Part shown: positions 48,009 through 60,000 of the stretch, one piece after another
Numbering within the stretch: the first letter of the stretch is position 1
Layout: each line of letters starts with the position of its first letter
Assembly (NCBI GenBank): GCA_014218235.1
Contig: JACBKR010000783.1
Span: 62,001 to 126,000 of the forward strand
DNA from: Colocasia esculenta
Lineage: Eukaryota; Streptophyta; Magnoliopsida; Alismatales; Araceae
Direction: 5' to 3'
Length of the DNA stretch: 64,000 nt
Notes under the pieces: generated by a model
Database searches by the model: none
The model's input: only the letters and a program-made list of their open reading frames with translations
Told to the model about the DNA's origin: nothing
Translations under genes and position numbers: made by a program

Positions 48009-51000
48009 TGTCATGTCCCAAGAAATACACAGCGAATATTAATTCAAATAATTCGTGTCAATATTCCGATACATGAACAATCGACAAATAAGCCTAGCTA
48101 GCACGCACTAATGTATGTCAACACAACATCATAATAGGGCCCAAATAATGAACTCAATTGAAATTGTATTCAAATCTCATTCCTTGTATCAAAGTGAAAA
48201 ATAATAGGACTAAGACTCAATAAAAAGAAAAGTACATAATTCCTCACTACGTACTACATGAAACTAACACTCAAAGCAAACTAACTAAAGATAGACACAA
48301 GTGTTGGGACGCTCATCACTCGGACGCATTCCCATCCTCAACTTGCTTCTCTTCTTGTATTTCATAGTCACATAGAATGGTTAAAAGTAGGGAATGAGCA
48401 AACTAGCCCAGTAGGATTTATATCTCAATGTGCGGGCAATGATATAAGTGATTAGCAATTTAGAACTAGGTAAGCACGATTGTCATGATATGCATGTACG
48501 AATAAAACTCATTAAAACATGATACACGAACAAGCTAGATAGAGTGATCATGATAGAGTAAGATCTAGAACAATATAACGAGCACGATGTTATCAATAGT
48601 GTGGCAAGTAACAAGCATGCAAGATATCACTTAATTTGCAATAATTACAGGATGGCCATATCACGCAAGCAAGCAAGCACGTACGAGCACGATCATATAA
48701 CACTAATCAGGCACGAAGACACTAATATACACCAAGGAAAGATCCACCTGGAAATACACACTAGGACACGTGTATGTGGTTATTGTATCTATCATTTAAC
48801 ACGCACGACTCCCAGCGTAGATGCAACGACAGTAATCATTATACCCCATGGTTAACAGTATATTTATGATTCTCCGTCATTGAGGCCAGACTGGAGCCCT
48901 TGGACATTCTCCGTGCCCGGGCAGCATCTCACTTTAATTTCAAATGTAGATACCCAAAGTCATTAATGGCCAATAAGAGTTTCAAGATGTAAGCATGTGT
49001 AATGTCATGTTCATGATGATGATGAGAACAAGTAGTAAGTAATGTGAACATGATTTCATGATACAATAGTCAAGAGATAATTTCGACGGCATAACGGCGC
49101 AATTTATACTTTAGTTCACTCTTTACGTTAGTGGCTTAAGTGTAGATTATAAAATCACACTCACGAGAACAAGAGAAGAAATGAAGTGCACGCTATCTTC
49201 AGGAAATTTCAATGGTACAACCAACTCGGTCTCCATGAGGGAATCCATGGAGTACGGAGAATTACGGAGATCTTAAGAGAAAGGTCACTAGACTGTCGAT
49301 GCGGAATGATCGGCCGTGAGTTTCCAATCTCCCAAGAAAGGGCTGTCTAATTGTGCAAGTGTGTAGTGAACACGTATCTCAATCCACAATCCATTTGTGT
49401 CAAACTTGCGGAAAACAATTAACATGATAGCATGAGATGAACTATGCATTTAACTGTACATGGGTTTGCAACATTTAAGATAACAATTAATCACTTTAAC
49501 AAACTAGAACAATAGATGATTCAATCAATAGTTTGCCATAGTAGATCATAGCATTAATGAACAATTACAATAGTCTTCACATTGTCATGTCTTTATCATG
49601 GATTAATTACTGGCTTTTAGGTCATTAGACAGACTACACAATGCATATTAAGAACATATCATGCAAGACTAACATTAAACACTGTAAAAATAGGCCTCGA
49701 GTAGGCCTTGAAATACGCGTCGGACACAGTCGACGCATTTAATTATAATACTATGTACAGTCGAAACAAGCCTAACATGTGAAAACTCAAATCGTGACGG
49801 CCTATGTCGTCGCCTTTATTCTTGAATCGCGATGGGTTACCCCGTCGCGTTCATGAAATGCGTTGAAAATAAGAATATAAAAATCTCTTGAAATCCTTGA
49901 GCGGGAAAACCGACTGAATCGTGATGGGGGTTCACGTCGTGTTTCATGCAGGCACTGAAAACCATGCAGCGCATAGTTTGAGGCGTCAGAACCATACGGT
50001 GCGCTCAAAATCGCGACGTAGGGCATGGTCGTGATTCACATGAATGCGTCGGACTCATGCCTTGCGTTCATGCAAGTCAAAATGCGATGCCTGGTCCCGT
50101 CGCGTTTTGGGTTCTTGCCCGAAAATACAGAAAACATGCACTCGATCCATGCAACGCTTATAACTTCTAATCTAGGGCTCTGGGGACAAAAGTGTCAACA
50201 TGAAACTTGTTGGGAACATAGAATAGAAGAGAACTATGTTTTGGAATCATTAAAAATGGCCTCGGGATGCGCGAGAAATCAACATGAACATAAAATGTCA
50301 TTAACATGCGCGACCTTGGCAAAACGGTTAAAACTCGAATTCGATGAAACCACTCGGACATGAAAGTAGACTTGATACTCTACACATTTATATAAGATTT
50401 ATTTAGATTTGGCCCGAGATCACCTACCTTTTGGGTTGAAGAAGTCTCGTTCACTAGAAATCCCTCGTTCAGATCACTTGGAGGAGAACGCCTACTACAC
50501 CTGATCTACTGGATGAAAAATAAGCAAACCAGTGGGATTAGGAACCAAACTCGACCTTCTTTCCAGGAATATAAGTCTTCCATGGTTTGGTTAGGGTTTG
50601 GCTTACCTTTGGTCGACTCCAAGAAGAGTACTCTGTACAGACATTTATATAAGATTTATTTAGATTTAGCACAAGATCACCTACTTTTTGGGTTGAAGAA
50701 GTCTCGTTCTCCAGAAATCCCTCGTTCAGACCACTTGGAGAAGAACGCTTACTGCACCCGATCTACTACATGAAAAATAAGCAAACCAGATTAGGAACCA
50801 GACTCGACCCTCTTTCCAGGAGTATAAGTCTTGCATAGTTTAGTTAGGGTTTGGCTTACTTTTAGTCGACTCCAAGAAGAGTACTCTGCACAGGTCAATG
50901 CAAAACGCAGCATGGAAGAAAGCTCCGAGTTGGGGGTGATTTCCTCCTCTTCTTGTGCTCAAGAACAGCCTCCCACGACACCAACAATGTGTAAATTCGT

Positions 51001-51669
51001 TCCCTAAGGTTTCATGGCATGTATATATACATCTAGGGTGTTTTAGAAGTCCCATTGGGTGAAGAAAAGGCAAGGTGCGGTTTTGGCCTTCCACCCACCT
51101 TCCTTATTTTGATAATTTCTCACCCCAATAGAGTGGGTGAGACTTTAGGAAACCTCCCACCATGGTTAGCCACGAAATTGGGTTTCCAAGAAAGCCTAAT
51201 TGCCTTGGATTTTTCCCTAATTACCTCTTTCTATTTTTAGCTTAATTAGGGTTACGAATTTCTGGGTATTTTTCTTGCTCAATTTTGTTCTTGGGCCAAA
51301 AGTGATCTATTGGCCCAATTCCGATGATGGGTCATCAATACATGATGTTGGTAGTCTCCCCAACATGCTTATTTAATTTATGATCATGCTATATTTTCGG
51401 GTTAACGATTTTCCGACTTAGTTTCCTAATTTAGATAATTAATCACATTGTGACTACGCTTGGCCAATCGGATTTTTTCGTTGCATGAATTTCTTCGTGG
51501 AACATTTAAGGATAATGTTTGGGGTTGATTTATAATTTTTACGGAATTTTTCGATGTGTTCTCGCACATACGATAATGGTACGTATGTTTTAACCATTCA
51601 GATATTCTGAAAATTATTTATTTTTATTTATTCAAAATTTTAAATTACTGAATTTTCTGGGGTGCTAGA
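48009..51669. mobile_element. 3.66-kb LTR-like insertion (probable Ty3-type solo LTR)
   Basis: Starts TGTCATGTCCC and ends TGGGGTGCTAGA, close to the TGTCACGTCCC..GGGTGTTACA ends seen in many plant Ty3 LTRs. GCAAC is duplicated at 48004-48008 and 51670-51674 (GAGCAAC occurs at both edges). No retroelement protein is encoded. It contains a 257-bp tandem duplication. It splits two copia fragments. Confidence 0.72.
50384..50893. repeat. 257-bp direct tandem duplication
   Basis: Unit 1 is 50384-50640 and unit 2 about 50641-50893. Both run from ACATTTATATAAGATTTATT to AAGAGTACTCTGYACAG with few mismatches. Confidence 0.9.
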
Positions 51670-51797
51670 GCAACGTTTGCCTCTTCTAGATTCACCTCCA
51701 GTTCCTTCCTTCTAGCCAGTATGTCCTGCTCCATTGCTAATATAATTGGCAAGTTCGTGACAGTTAAAGTAGAACCACTCATTCTCAATGTTGTGGC

Positions 51798-52299
51798 TAG
51801 GGGTGTTCATTATTTGGTCCAAACCGAAAAATCGAACCGAACCGACCGGTTCGGTTCGGTTCGGTTTCATGAGCCTCACGGTTCGGTTCGGTTTGGAGCT
51901 GGGAAACCGAAATAAACCTATATAAATAATGAAAATAATGAACATAATGAAAATCTATAATTTGTATCATCTCTTAATTAACCTATATAAATAATGAAAA
52001 TAAACAAAAAGGGGTGGCGCCGTGGAGGGCGCGCGTCTGCGCCTCCACTGCGTCGGGTGGTCGCGAGTTCGAAACTCGCGACCTCCCAAAGCCTGGCATT
52101 TTGCCGATTTACTTAAAACAAGTCAAAAAAATGTCAAAAAAACTTAAAAAATATCAGAAAACCCCTTAAAATATTAGAACAGTAGGGATTTCGGTTTGAA
52201 CCGAACCGAACCGGTTCGGTTCAATAATGGAATTCGGTTCGGTTCGATTTCCTCCAAAAATAGAGGAAACCGAACCGAACCGAACCGTGTACACCCCTA
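51798..52299. mobile_element. hAT-type element, 502 bp, carrying a tRNA-like cassette
   Basis: Ends TAGGGGTGTTCA and TGTACACCCCTA. Perfect 8-bp TSD GTTGTGGC at 51790-51797 and 52300-52307, inside copia gag. Outer parts consist of AACCGAACCG / CGGTTCGGTT words. ACCTATATAAATAATGAAAA occurs twice (about 51916 and 51979). A tRNA-like segment follows at about 52013. Confidence 0.9.
52013..52087 (+). other. tRNA-like sequence inside the hAT element
   Basis: GGTGGCGCCGTGGAGGGCG resembles an A box. TCGCGAGTTCGAAACTCGCGA forms a perfect T-arm-like hairpin with a B box, and GAGGT-type acceptor pairing is weak. Its position in the element parallels 32524-32598 although the sequences differ. Confidence 0.62.
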
Positions 52300-52840
52300 G
52301 TTGTGGCTGCCATGTCAAGTGATGCCAGCAAACTATTCAATATAATTGCCACTTGCATTTTGTATGGAATTTCAGTTCCAACAGTAGATAAGTCCTTAGC
52401 CATGACAATCATTTTGTTCACATGCTCAATCACTCTATCACCTTCCTGCATCTTACATGTATTGTAACGATGTAAAAGAAGTTGAGTATTCACCTCAGTC
52501 TTGGTGTCATACTTCTCCTTGATAGAATTTCACAATTCATTAGAGGTCTTATAAGTTTCAAAGAACTTTATCAAGTTATCCTCCATGAACATGAGCATGA
52601 AACTTCTTGCCTTTTTATCATCTAATAACCATTAATCCCTCTTTTTCTTTTCCACTTCAGTGGAATCATCCTTAAGTTCCGGGACAGTGGTATCGATGAT
52701 ATGTTTAATGTTGTCATGGATAAGTCTGTATCTAATTTTTCGGTGCCACATGTCATAGTTGGTTCAATTTAATTTGTCAAGTTTCGCCAATTCCATAGCA
52801 ATAAGCTTACTAGCCACTAGAACTAGAATAATTCTGAAAA

Positions 52841-53160
52841 ATAAATAATTTGATTTGATCACAAACATGAAGATCATAAATATAAGTTGCATGATCATCT
52901 TGATTAATTTCAACATCTTTTTGTGAATGGACATCATTTTGTTCTATCTTATTTAATTTATTTTAAGATGCAAATCTTAAATAATTACAAATTTATTTAT
53001 GTTAAAATATGACAATATGGAATAAAACTTATGTCTACGCAACAATGATCAAATAAGCATGGATAGAGTATAATGCAATGTTAAATTTTCAGCATGAAAA
53101 TAAGAGTATATACACAATTTTGTGTCTAATATGATGTTTCTTTAAATGACAGGATTATAT
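52841..53160. other. Leader or LTR side of the minus-strand copia fragment
   Basis: AT-rich, no gene. By position it should be the gag leader of the copia remnant. The right edge carries the hAT TSD GATTATAT. Confidence 0.45.
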
Positions 53161-54391
53161 CACGGTTGGTCGTACCGCGGCAAACCGCCGCGGTACGGTC
53201 ATACCGTACCGTGCCTGGGGCTCAGCGAGCCCCAGGCACGGTCGGGTCACCCCAATGGGGTGACCCGGGTGTGCCGCTGCGGTACGCAGCGGCACACCAC
53301 GGAGCGGACCGATTCGGTTCGGTCTGCTTGGTTAATTTTTTTTTTTCATAACTTTTTCATATTAGGTGTATTAAAGTGATGTAAATGGTGTTCAATTAAG
53401 ATGAAAATTTAAACATAGGTTAATTAAGAGATGATACAAATTATAGAAATTTTAGTTTAATTTTTTTAATTATTTTTTTATCAAGTAAAAATTATCTCAA
53501 AAATTAATAAATCAACTTAATCTCAACATCTAAGGAATCTAATGGTGTCTAATTGAGATGAAATTTTAAACATAAGCTAATTAATATGTGATACAAATTG
53601 TAATAATTTTATTTTAATTTTTTAAATTAATTTTTGTCAAGTAAAAACTCTCCCAAAAATCATTAGGTCAACCTAATCTCAACATCTATGCATCAATAAC
53701 ACATGATATTTATATTTTATAATCAGTACATTTTTTTAGTAATTATGATGACTTCATATTTGACTTTATTTTTGAAACCAAATGTCGTCCCGTTGAAGTA
53801 CGCACACAGAGAGTTCGTCGTACCGCGACAAACTCTATGTGCACTTAAGTGGTCTAATTAGTGTCTAATTGAGATAAAATTTTAAACATAAACTAATTAA
53901 GAGATAACACAAATTATAGTAATTTTATTAATATCTGAGATTAATTAACATTAATAAATGATAGCCCAATGTCATACTCAAAAGTGCGCGCTCCGACGGG
54001 GTGACACAAAAAAACTGTAACGAAAATGAATTTTGAGAACACCATAATTTTCAAAAAAATGTGGTGATATAAAAATTATAAATATTCGGAATTGTTGACG
54101 TACGGATTTCGATATTTAGCCGATACAATTATTTTTCGAGCGATTTTTCACCCAGTATAAAATAAATTCTAAAAATTAAAATAAAATCATCATAATTTGT
54201 AAAACATTACATTAGTTTATAACTAAAATTTCAACACAAATAGATATTATTTGAATGGGTTTACAAGAGGAGGATGTGTTTCAACACAACAGATCAATTT
54301 TCCACCGTATCTCAGCGGTACGGTACGATTCGATACGTACCGTGCCACGAAAAATACGGTACGGTCGATCCGATCGGTACAACGAACCTTA
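53161..54391. mobile_element. hAT-like nonautonomous element, 1231 bp
   Basis: Ends CACGGTTGGTCGTACCG and CGGTACAACGAACCTTA are inverted repeats with few mismatches. Perfect 8-bp TSD GATTATAT at 53153-53160 and 54392-54399. The left end holds several GC-rich hairpins (GTGCCTGGGGC..GCCCCAGGCAC; GTGCCGCTGCG..CGCAGCGGCAC). The interior is AT-rich without coding sequence. Confidence 0.88.
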
Positions 54392-54399
54392 GATTATAT

Positions 54400-55050
54400 A
54401 TGTAATTTCTTGAAGTACTAGATGACAAAAAATTATAATATCTTTTTAACAGAGTGAAAACTGTAACAATACTATTTTCAGAGGATATAAATTCCTTTCT
54501 ATTAAATTTTAAAACATGGCAAAAGATAAGGTATGAAAGCAATATAATTTCAAAATATGGTAAAAACAATATACGCACGGGCTGTTTGCCTGTTTCTCGG
54601 GAGTTGCACTTTGACTGATGGCATAATTTCTTTAACAGGGTTTGAATAGCTACCTCTTCCAGAAAAAATTGCAGAAGACTCTCTCAGCGGAGCTGAGAAG
54701 GGGAACAGAGCGAGGGCGGCGCGCCGGTGAGGAGGATGCAGGCGCGGCTGCGGTGGCGACGGCGACAGGGGGTCGGCGCACTGCGAGCAGGCGCGAACAG
54801 CAGCAGCGGCGGCGACGGACGTGGGGAGAGCAGCACGGCGGCGACACGACAGATGCGCGCGAGCAGCAGCAGTGCAACAGCGGCGGCAGCAGCAGCAGCA
54901 GCAGTGCGCGGACGGCGGAGGCGGACGCGACCGGGGGCAAAACGTTGCAGGGGGCGACCGCGGACGACGACGACGGCGGCGCCGGGTGAACGGCGTCGAG
55001 AACTGTGCAGGCGCGACGACGAGCAAGCAAACAGCACGGTGGGGTGGCGT
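54400..55050. other. GC-rich segment between the inverted hAT copies
   Basis: 54640-55040 is strongly GC-rich with CAG/CGG-type trinucleotide runs (CAGCAGCAGCAGCAGCAG near 54890). It is open in most frames on both strands. Predicted peptides are Arg/Ala/Ser-rich and unlike any family I know. Possibly a 5' exon or captured GC-rich fragment; no gene is called. Confidence 0.45.
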
Positions 55051-55180
55051 ATATCTTAAACTAGTCTGTTTTAACCCCCGACTCGTATTTGCGAACAGGG
55101 ACGTTCGCATAGACGTGACGAGCTTCTCGTGGATCTATCCTTCAAACAGGTACATGCCTTCGGTTTTTACGGGTTAGTAC

Positions 55181-56351
55181 CATGGTTCGCCGTACCGACC
55201 GAATCGACCGTACCGCATTCTCCGTGGTACGGTACGTATCGAACCGTACCGTACCGCTGAGATACGGTAGAAAATCGACATGTTGTGTTGAAACTCATTC
55301 TCCTCTTGTAAAACCATTCAAATAATGTCCATTTGTGTTGAAATTTTAGCTATAAGCTAATGTAATAGTTTTACAAATTATGGCCATTTTAGTTTAATTT
55401 TTAGAATTTATTTTACACTGGGTGAAAAATCACCCGAAAAATAGGTGCATCGACTTAATATCGAAATCCGTACATCAACAATTTCGGATATTTACATTTT
55501 TGATATCATCATATTTTTTAAAAATTATAGTGTTCTCAAAATTCATTTTCGTTACAGTTTTTTGGTGTCGCCCCGTCGGAGCGCGCACTTCTGAGTATGG
55601 CATTGGACTATTATTTATTAACGTTAATTATTTTCATATATTAATAAAATTACTATAATTTGTATCATATATTAATTAGTTTATGTTTGAAATGTTATCT
55701 TAATTAGACACTAATTAGACCACTTAAGTGCACATAGAGTTTGTCGCGGTACGACGAACTCTCTGTGCGCGTACTTCAACGGGACGACATTTGGTCTCAA
55801 AAATAAAGTCAAATATGAAGTCATCATAATTACTATAAAAAAGTACTAATTATAAAAATATAAATATCATGAGTTATTGATGCATAGATGTCGAGATTAG
55901 ACCGACCTAATAATTTTTTGGACAGTTTTTATTTGACAAAAATTTAATTTAAAAAATTAAACTAAAATTACTATAATTTGTATCATCTAGTAATTAGATT
56001 GTGTTTGAAATTTCATCTCAATTAGACATCATTAGATCTCTTAAATATTTAGATTAAGTCGATCTAATGATTTTTGGGACAAATTTTACTTGATGAAAAA
56101 TTATTTTAAAAAATTAAAATAAAATTATTACAATTTGTATCATCTCTTAATTAGCTTATGTGTAAAATTTCATCTCAATTAGATACCATATGGATCCCTT
56201 AAATACACTAGATGTAAGAGTGAAAGTAAAAAAAAAAAGCCTGCCACGGACCGGACCGTACCGGTCCGTGGCAAACCGAGGCGTGCCGGCCCGGCACGCC
56301 CGGGTCACCCCGGGTCACCCCATTGGGGTGACCCGACCGTGTCATGGCTCG
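55181..56351. mobile_element. hAT-like element, inverted second copy, right end truncated
   Basis: Left end CATGGTTCGCCGTACCG preceded by GTTAGTAC. The body is the reverse complement of 53161-54391 (shared GCGGTACGGTACG, GTCGCCCCGTCGGAGCGCGC, GTGACCCGACCGTGTC). The right end stops at CATGGCTCG, and the following flank lacks about 140 bp present in NPF-D (40281-40423). So insertion was followed by a deletion that removed its right TSD. Confidence 0.82.
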
Positions 56352-56529
56352 TATAACTTTTTTAGATTTTAAATTAGGGTTTTTTTTAAAATTTTCCCCC
56401 GCGTCCTCAAGTGATTGGTTATTTACTGAGTTGAGTTCTACCATTACGAGGAGGGATCCCAACTCACACCACTCCCCTGCTACGATGGAGACATAGGGCA
56501 GACGGCAGTGGAGCACAGGGGATGCAAGG

Positions 56530-57034
56530 ATGGACGCCGAGCGACACATCGAGAGCGGCCACCTCACGGTGAAGGGCGCGGTCGACTACCGCGGCCGGCA
56601 CATCACCTCCAGATCCACCTCCGGCGGCTGGACCTCCTCCCTCTTCATCATCGGTGCGGTGCTCTCCCACAATCTTCTTGAATCATTTTGCCGGGGAAAT
56701 TTCGCTCTTTGCAATCTCGGGCTCGGTTCTCCGCAATCTACGATTATGAACCTCGAGTGACGAGATGGCTTGGCGGTGGCGCCGATGGTGGTGCTGCTGC
56801 TGCCGCAGGGGTGGAAATGGCGGAGAGGTTCGCGTACTACGGCATCTCCTCCAACCTCATCACCTACCTGACGGAGTTCCTTGGCGAGTCCACCGCGTCC
56901 GCCGCCGCCAACGTGAACGCTTGGAGCGGCGCGTCCATGGTACTCCCTCTCCTCGGGGGCTTCCTCGCCGACGCCTACATCGGGAGGTACCGCACCATCA
57001 TCTTCGCCTCCTGCCTCTACGTCCTGGTGCGTTC

Positions 57035-57080
<46 letters not shown>

Positions 57081-60000
57081 ACTTTCTCTGTCTCCGCAGC
57101 ATGTGGATCGCGTGGTAGAAATTCTCCCTTTTTATTATATAAAATAAAATAAAATAATTAAAACTGTAATATGTATGATTTATTTTTTAATCTCTAATAA
57201 ATTGTAACTCATTATAATAAATATTATCTCATGTTATAATATATGTTAAAATTTATTACAGTAAAAATTTTCATGTTAATGTCAGGAATTCTTAATTAAT
57301 TTGATCTATAAAATATTATACAACTATAGAATCTTGACAAGTTAATTGTTGTTTTTTCCCCTAAATATTATGTCTACGTGCATATGCAATAGAAAAAAGT
57401 GAGAAGGGGTCATTAATTATCCAGAGAGTCCGTCTCTCTTTTGTAGAGAAAATTCCATCAATGTGAAAAGATATTTTACGGAAAATTTTTTTTTAATTTT
57501 TCATATTTTAATTTAAATTTTTCTATAAAATACAGTAAATGTCGCCTAAATCCCCGTCACACTAATAAAGTTATCGTCCACCCGTATACTGAAACGATTG
57601 TGACTTGTATCCAGAACCTAACATGTGATCCGGCTGGGCAGGAGAGGGACAGCTATCGACCAATCATCCTCATATCTAACAAAATAGACAGTAAATTATA
57701 TTTGATATTTGAATAAATCGGAGATAAAGTAGAATTCTTTTTAAATTTTTGAGATCTAAATATTAAGAGAAAATTTTTGTATATTTTTATATTGTACTTA
57801 AGTGTAATATGACTAGGTACTTAATCTATGTGATACTTAATAATTAGATTGTCATTTTATCACTCCTCATGTGAGTGGTGCCACATAAATTTTGTGCTTA
57901 ATCATATTATATTTAAATATAATAAAAAAGTGTACTAAACATTTCTCAAATATCGAACATGAGTAATAGTACCCCTGACAGGATATCTAACTTTTAAACA
58001 CATTTCTTCCTTGGTCCTTAGGATTAATTTATCCTACAGTTGATAACTCGGTTTTTAAAGCATTAGCTAGCTAGCTACTTAAACACCTTTTTTATGATGA
58101 AAATTTTAAGGGAGAATTATCGATCAATTCTTATTTTTTGAGATTTATTTTTAGATCCCTAATTTATATACTTATAGTCATAGAAATAAATATATAATTA
58201 CATAATTTTTTATAAGAGCCAAAACCTTAAAAATAAATCTTCAAAAAAATAATGACTGATCGGTAATTCTCCCAAAATTTAATATGATGATATTTAGTTT
58301 TCTTAAAGAGTGTGAGATACTTGGGTCCAAATCTAACTTTCACCCAACTCACGATAGTCATTTTATCTTATGCTAGCGACATTGGGACCCACTACCTAAT
58401 TCTTTGGGAAAAGCAAATTATTTGTGGGGTAGGTTTAGTTTAATTTCTTAATTGTCCGCACTCACACACAAAACCTCTATATGTGAGTGGAGCCTCTAAG
58501 TTTTGCATACGTAAAAGGGTAGAAAAAGTATTCCGTCTATATAAGTAAACAGCACTTCTCAAATTCTTTAACCTGTTATCAATATAAAAGTGCTTCCATG
58601 GTTGACACTATGTTCTTTTCTTGGTAAGTTAAAAAAAAAAATTCTTTGGTAAGTGGGTTGACACTATGTTCATATACTAATCAATTGACGGATGGTTTCT
58701 TCAATAAGAGCAGGTTTGATAATCAAATAAGTTTTGATAATTCTTGATAAAAGAGTTTATCATTTTTTATAATTATTCTGTCGTTTTGATAAATTAAATA
58801 ATTTATCAGATATTTATTAATATTTATTGATGATAAATCTTAATAAATCTAACTCCTATTTTTGAGTTGATAAAATTATCAGGATTTATAAGAGATTCAA
58901 AACATGTGAAAGTGGAGATAAATTTTATTAATAATCTTGATGTGACACAAAATTATTTCATTAATAATTTAGATATGACATAAAATAATTGATATAACAA
59001 AAAATTATCATACTTCTAAATATTATATCAAAATAACATAGAACTATGAGATTTTTTTTTTTTTTTTTGATGAATAAACTGGTTGGTTGGGGATGGGGAG
59101 AAATGAGGATCTTATCAACAAATATTGGATCGTACTGATAATTTATCTGGTACTTCAAACGATGATTGCAGGGACTGGGCATGCTGACATTGTCTGCAAC
59201 CGTTCCCTTCCTCCGCCCTGCCGCATGCGGCACTAGCACGAGCGATTCACGAGCCTGTCATCCTACCCACTTGCAGGTCGCATTCTTCTACTTCTCAGTG
59301 TATATGGTGGCAGTTGCACAGGGCGGCCACAAGCCCTGCGTGCAGGCGTTTGGGGCTGATCAATTTGACGAGAACGATCCCAAGGAGCGCGAGTCCAAGA
59401 GCTCCTTCTTCAACTGGTGGTACTTTGGGATGTGCGGTAGCACAGCGCTCACTGTCATGGTCTTGAGCTATGTCCAGGACAACATCGGCTGGGGGATTGG
59501 TTTTGGGGTGCCCTGTGTTTCCATGGTGATCGCCCTGGTCGTCTTCTTAATGGGTACTAGAACATACCGTTTCTACGCTCTCTCAAGTAAAAGCCCGGTC
59601 ACTGAACTTGCTCACTCGTGTGTCAAAACGTGGAAGACCCTGTGGGGCTGGTGTTCTAGTCCTACTGTCATGGTGGCTGAAGCAAAGGAAACCCTTCTTC
59701 ATGAAGTTACTCATCCATCCAGGTGAATCCACTTCAATTTCTCCTTTTTCCCCTCCTTTTTTTAAGTGTTATATGCATTGGTGTAGTGTTCAGAAGCAGG
59801 CTCTATCATGTCAAAGCCGCAGATCTCCATTCTGAGGCTATTGACTGTTGGAACAGTCTCATATCAATCTTATGAACTTAATACCTCCTCCGATGGAACA
59901 GTCTCTCAAACTTTGTCAAACCATTGGGGTCATTGGTTTGATCAGGAGGACCTTATATTAATGTGGATATATATATATATATATGCCTTATGCAGATGGC

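Larger units (their letters stand above)
51676..52840 (-). pseudogene. Copia gag fragment, minus strand, split by a hAT element
   Basis: Minus-strand reading from 52840 gives ASKLIAMELAKLDKLN, TNYDMWHRKIRYRLIHDNI, ARSFMLMFMEDNLI, then (52493 downward) NTQLLLHRYNTCKMQEGD and VNKMIVMAKDLSTVG. After the hAT element it continues RMSGSTLTVTNLP, MEQDILARRKELE. This is a typical UBN2-type copia gag. Stops occur near 52600 and 52785. No zinc knuckle follows on this strand; the only one nearby is plus-strand at 47811, so the two pieces are not colinear. Confidence 0.82.

Noticed and set aside
47826..48014. 62-aa minus-strand frame
   Set aside because: Antisense shadow of the plus-strand copia zinc-knuckle/protease fragment.
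54550..55110. 186-aa minus-strand frame and several plus-strand frames
   Set aside because: GC-rich trinucleotide DNA is open in many frames; no domain, start context or conservation seen.
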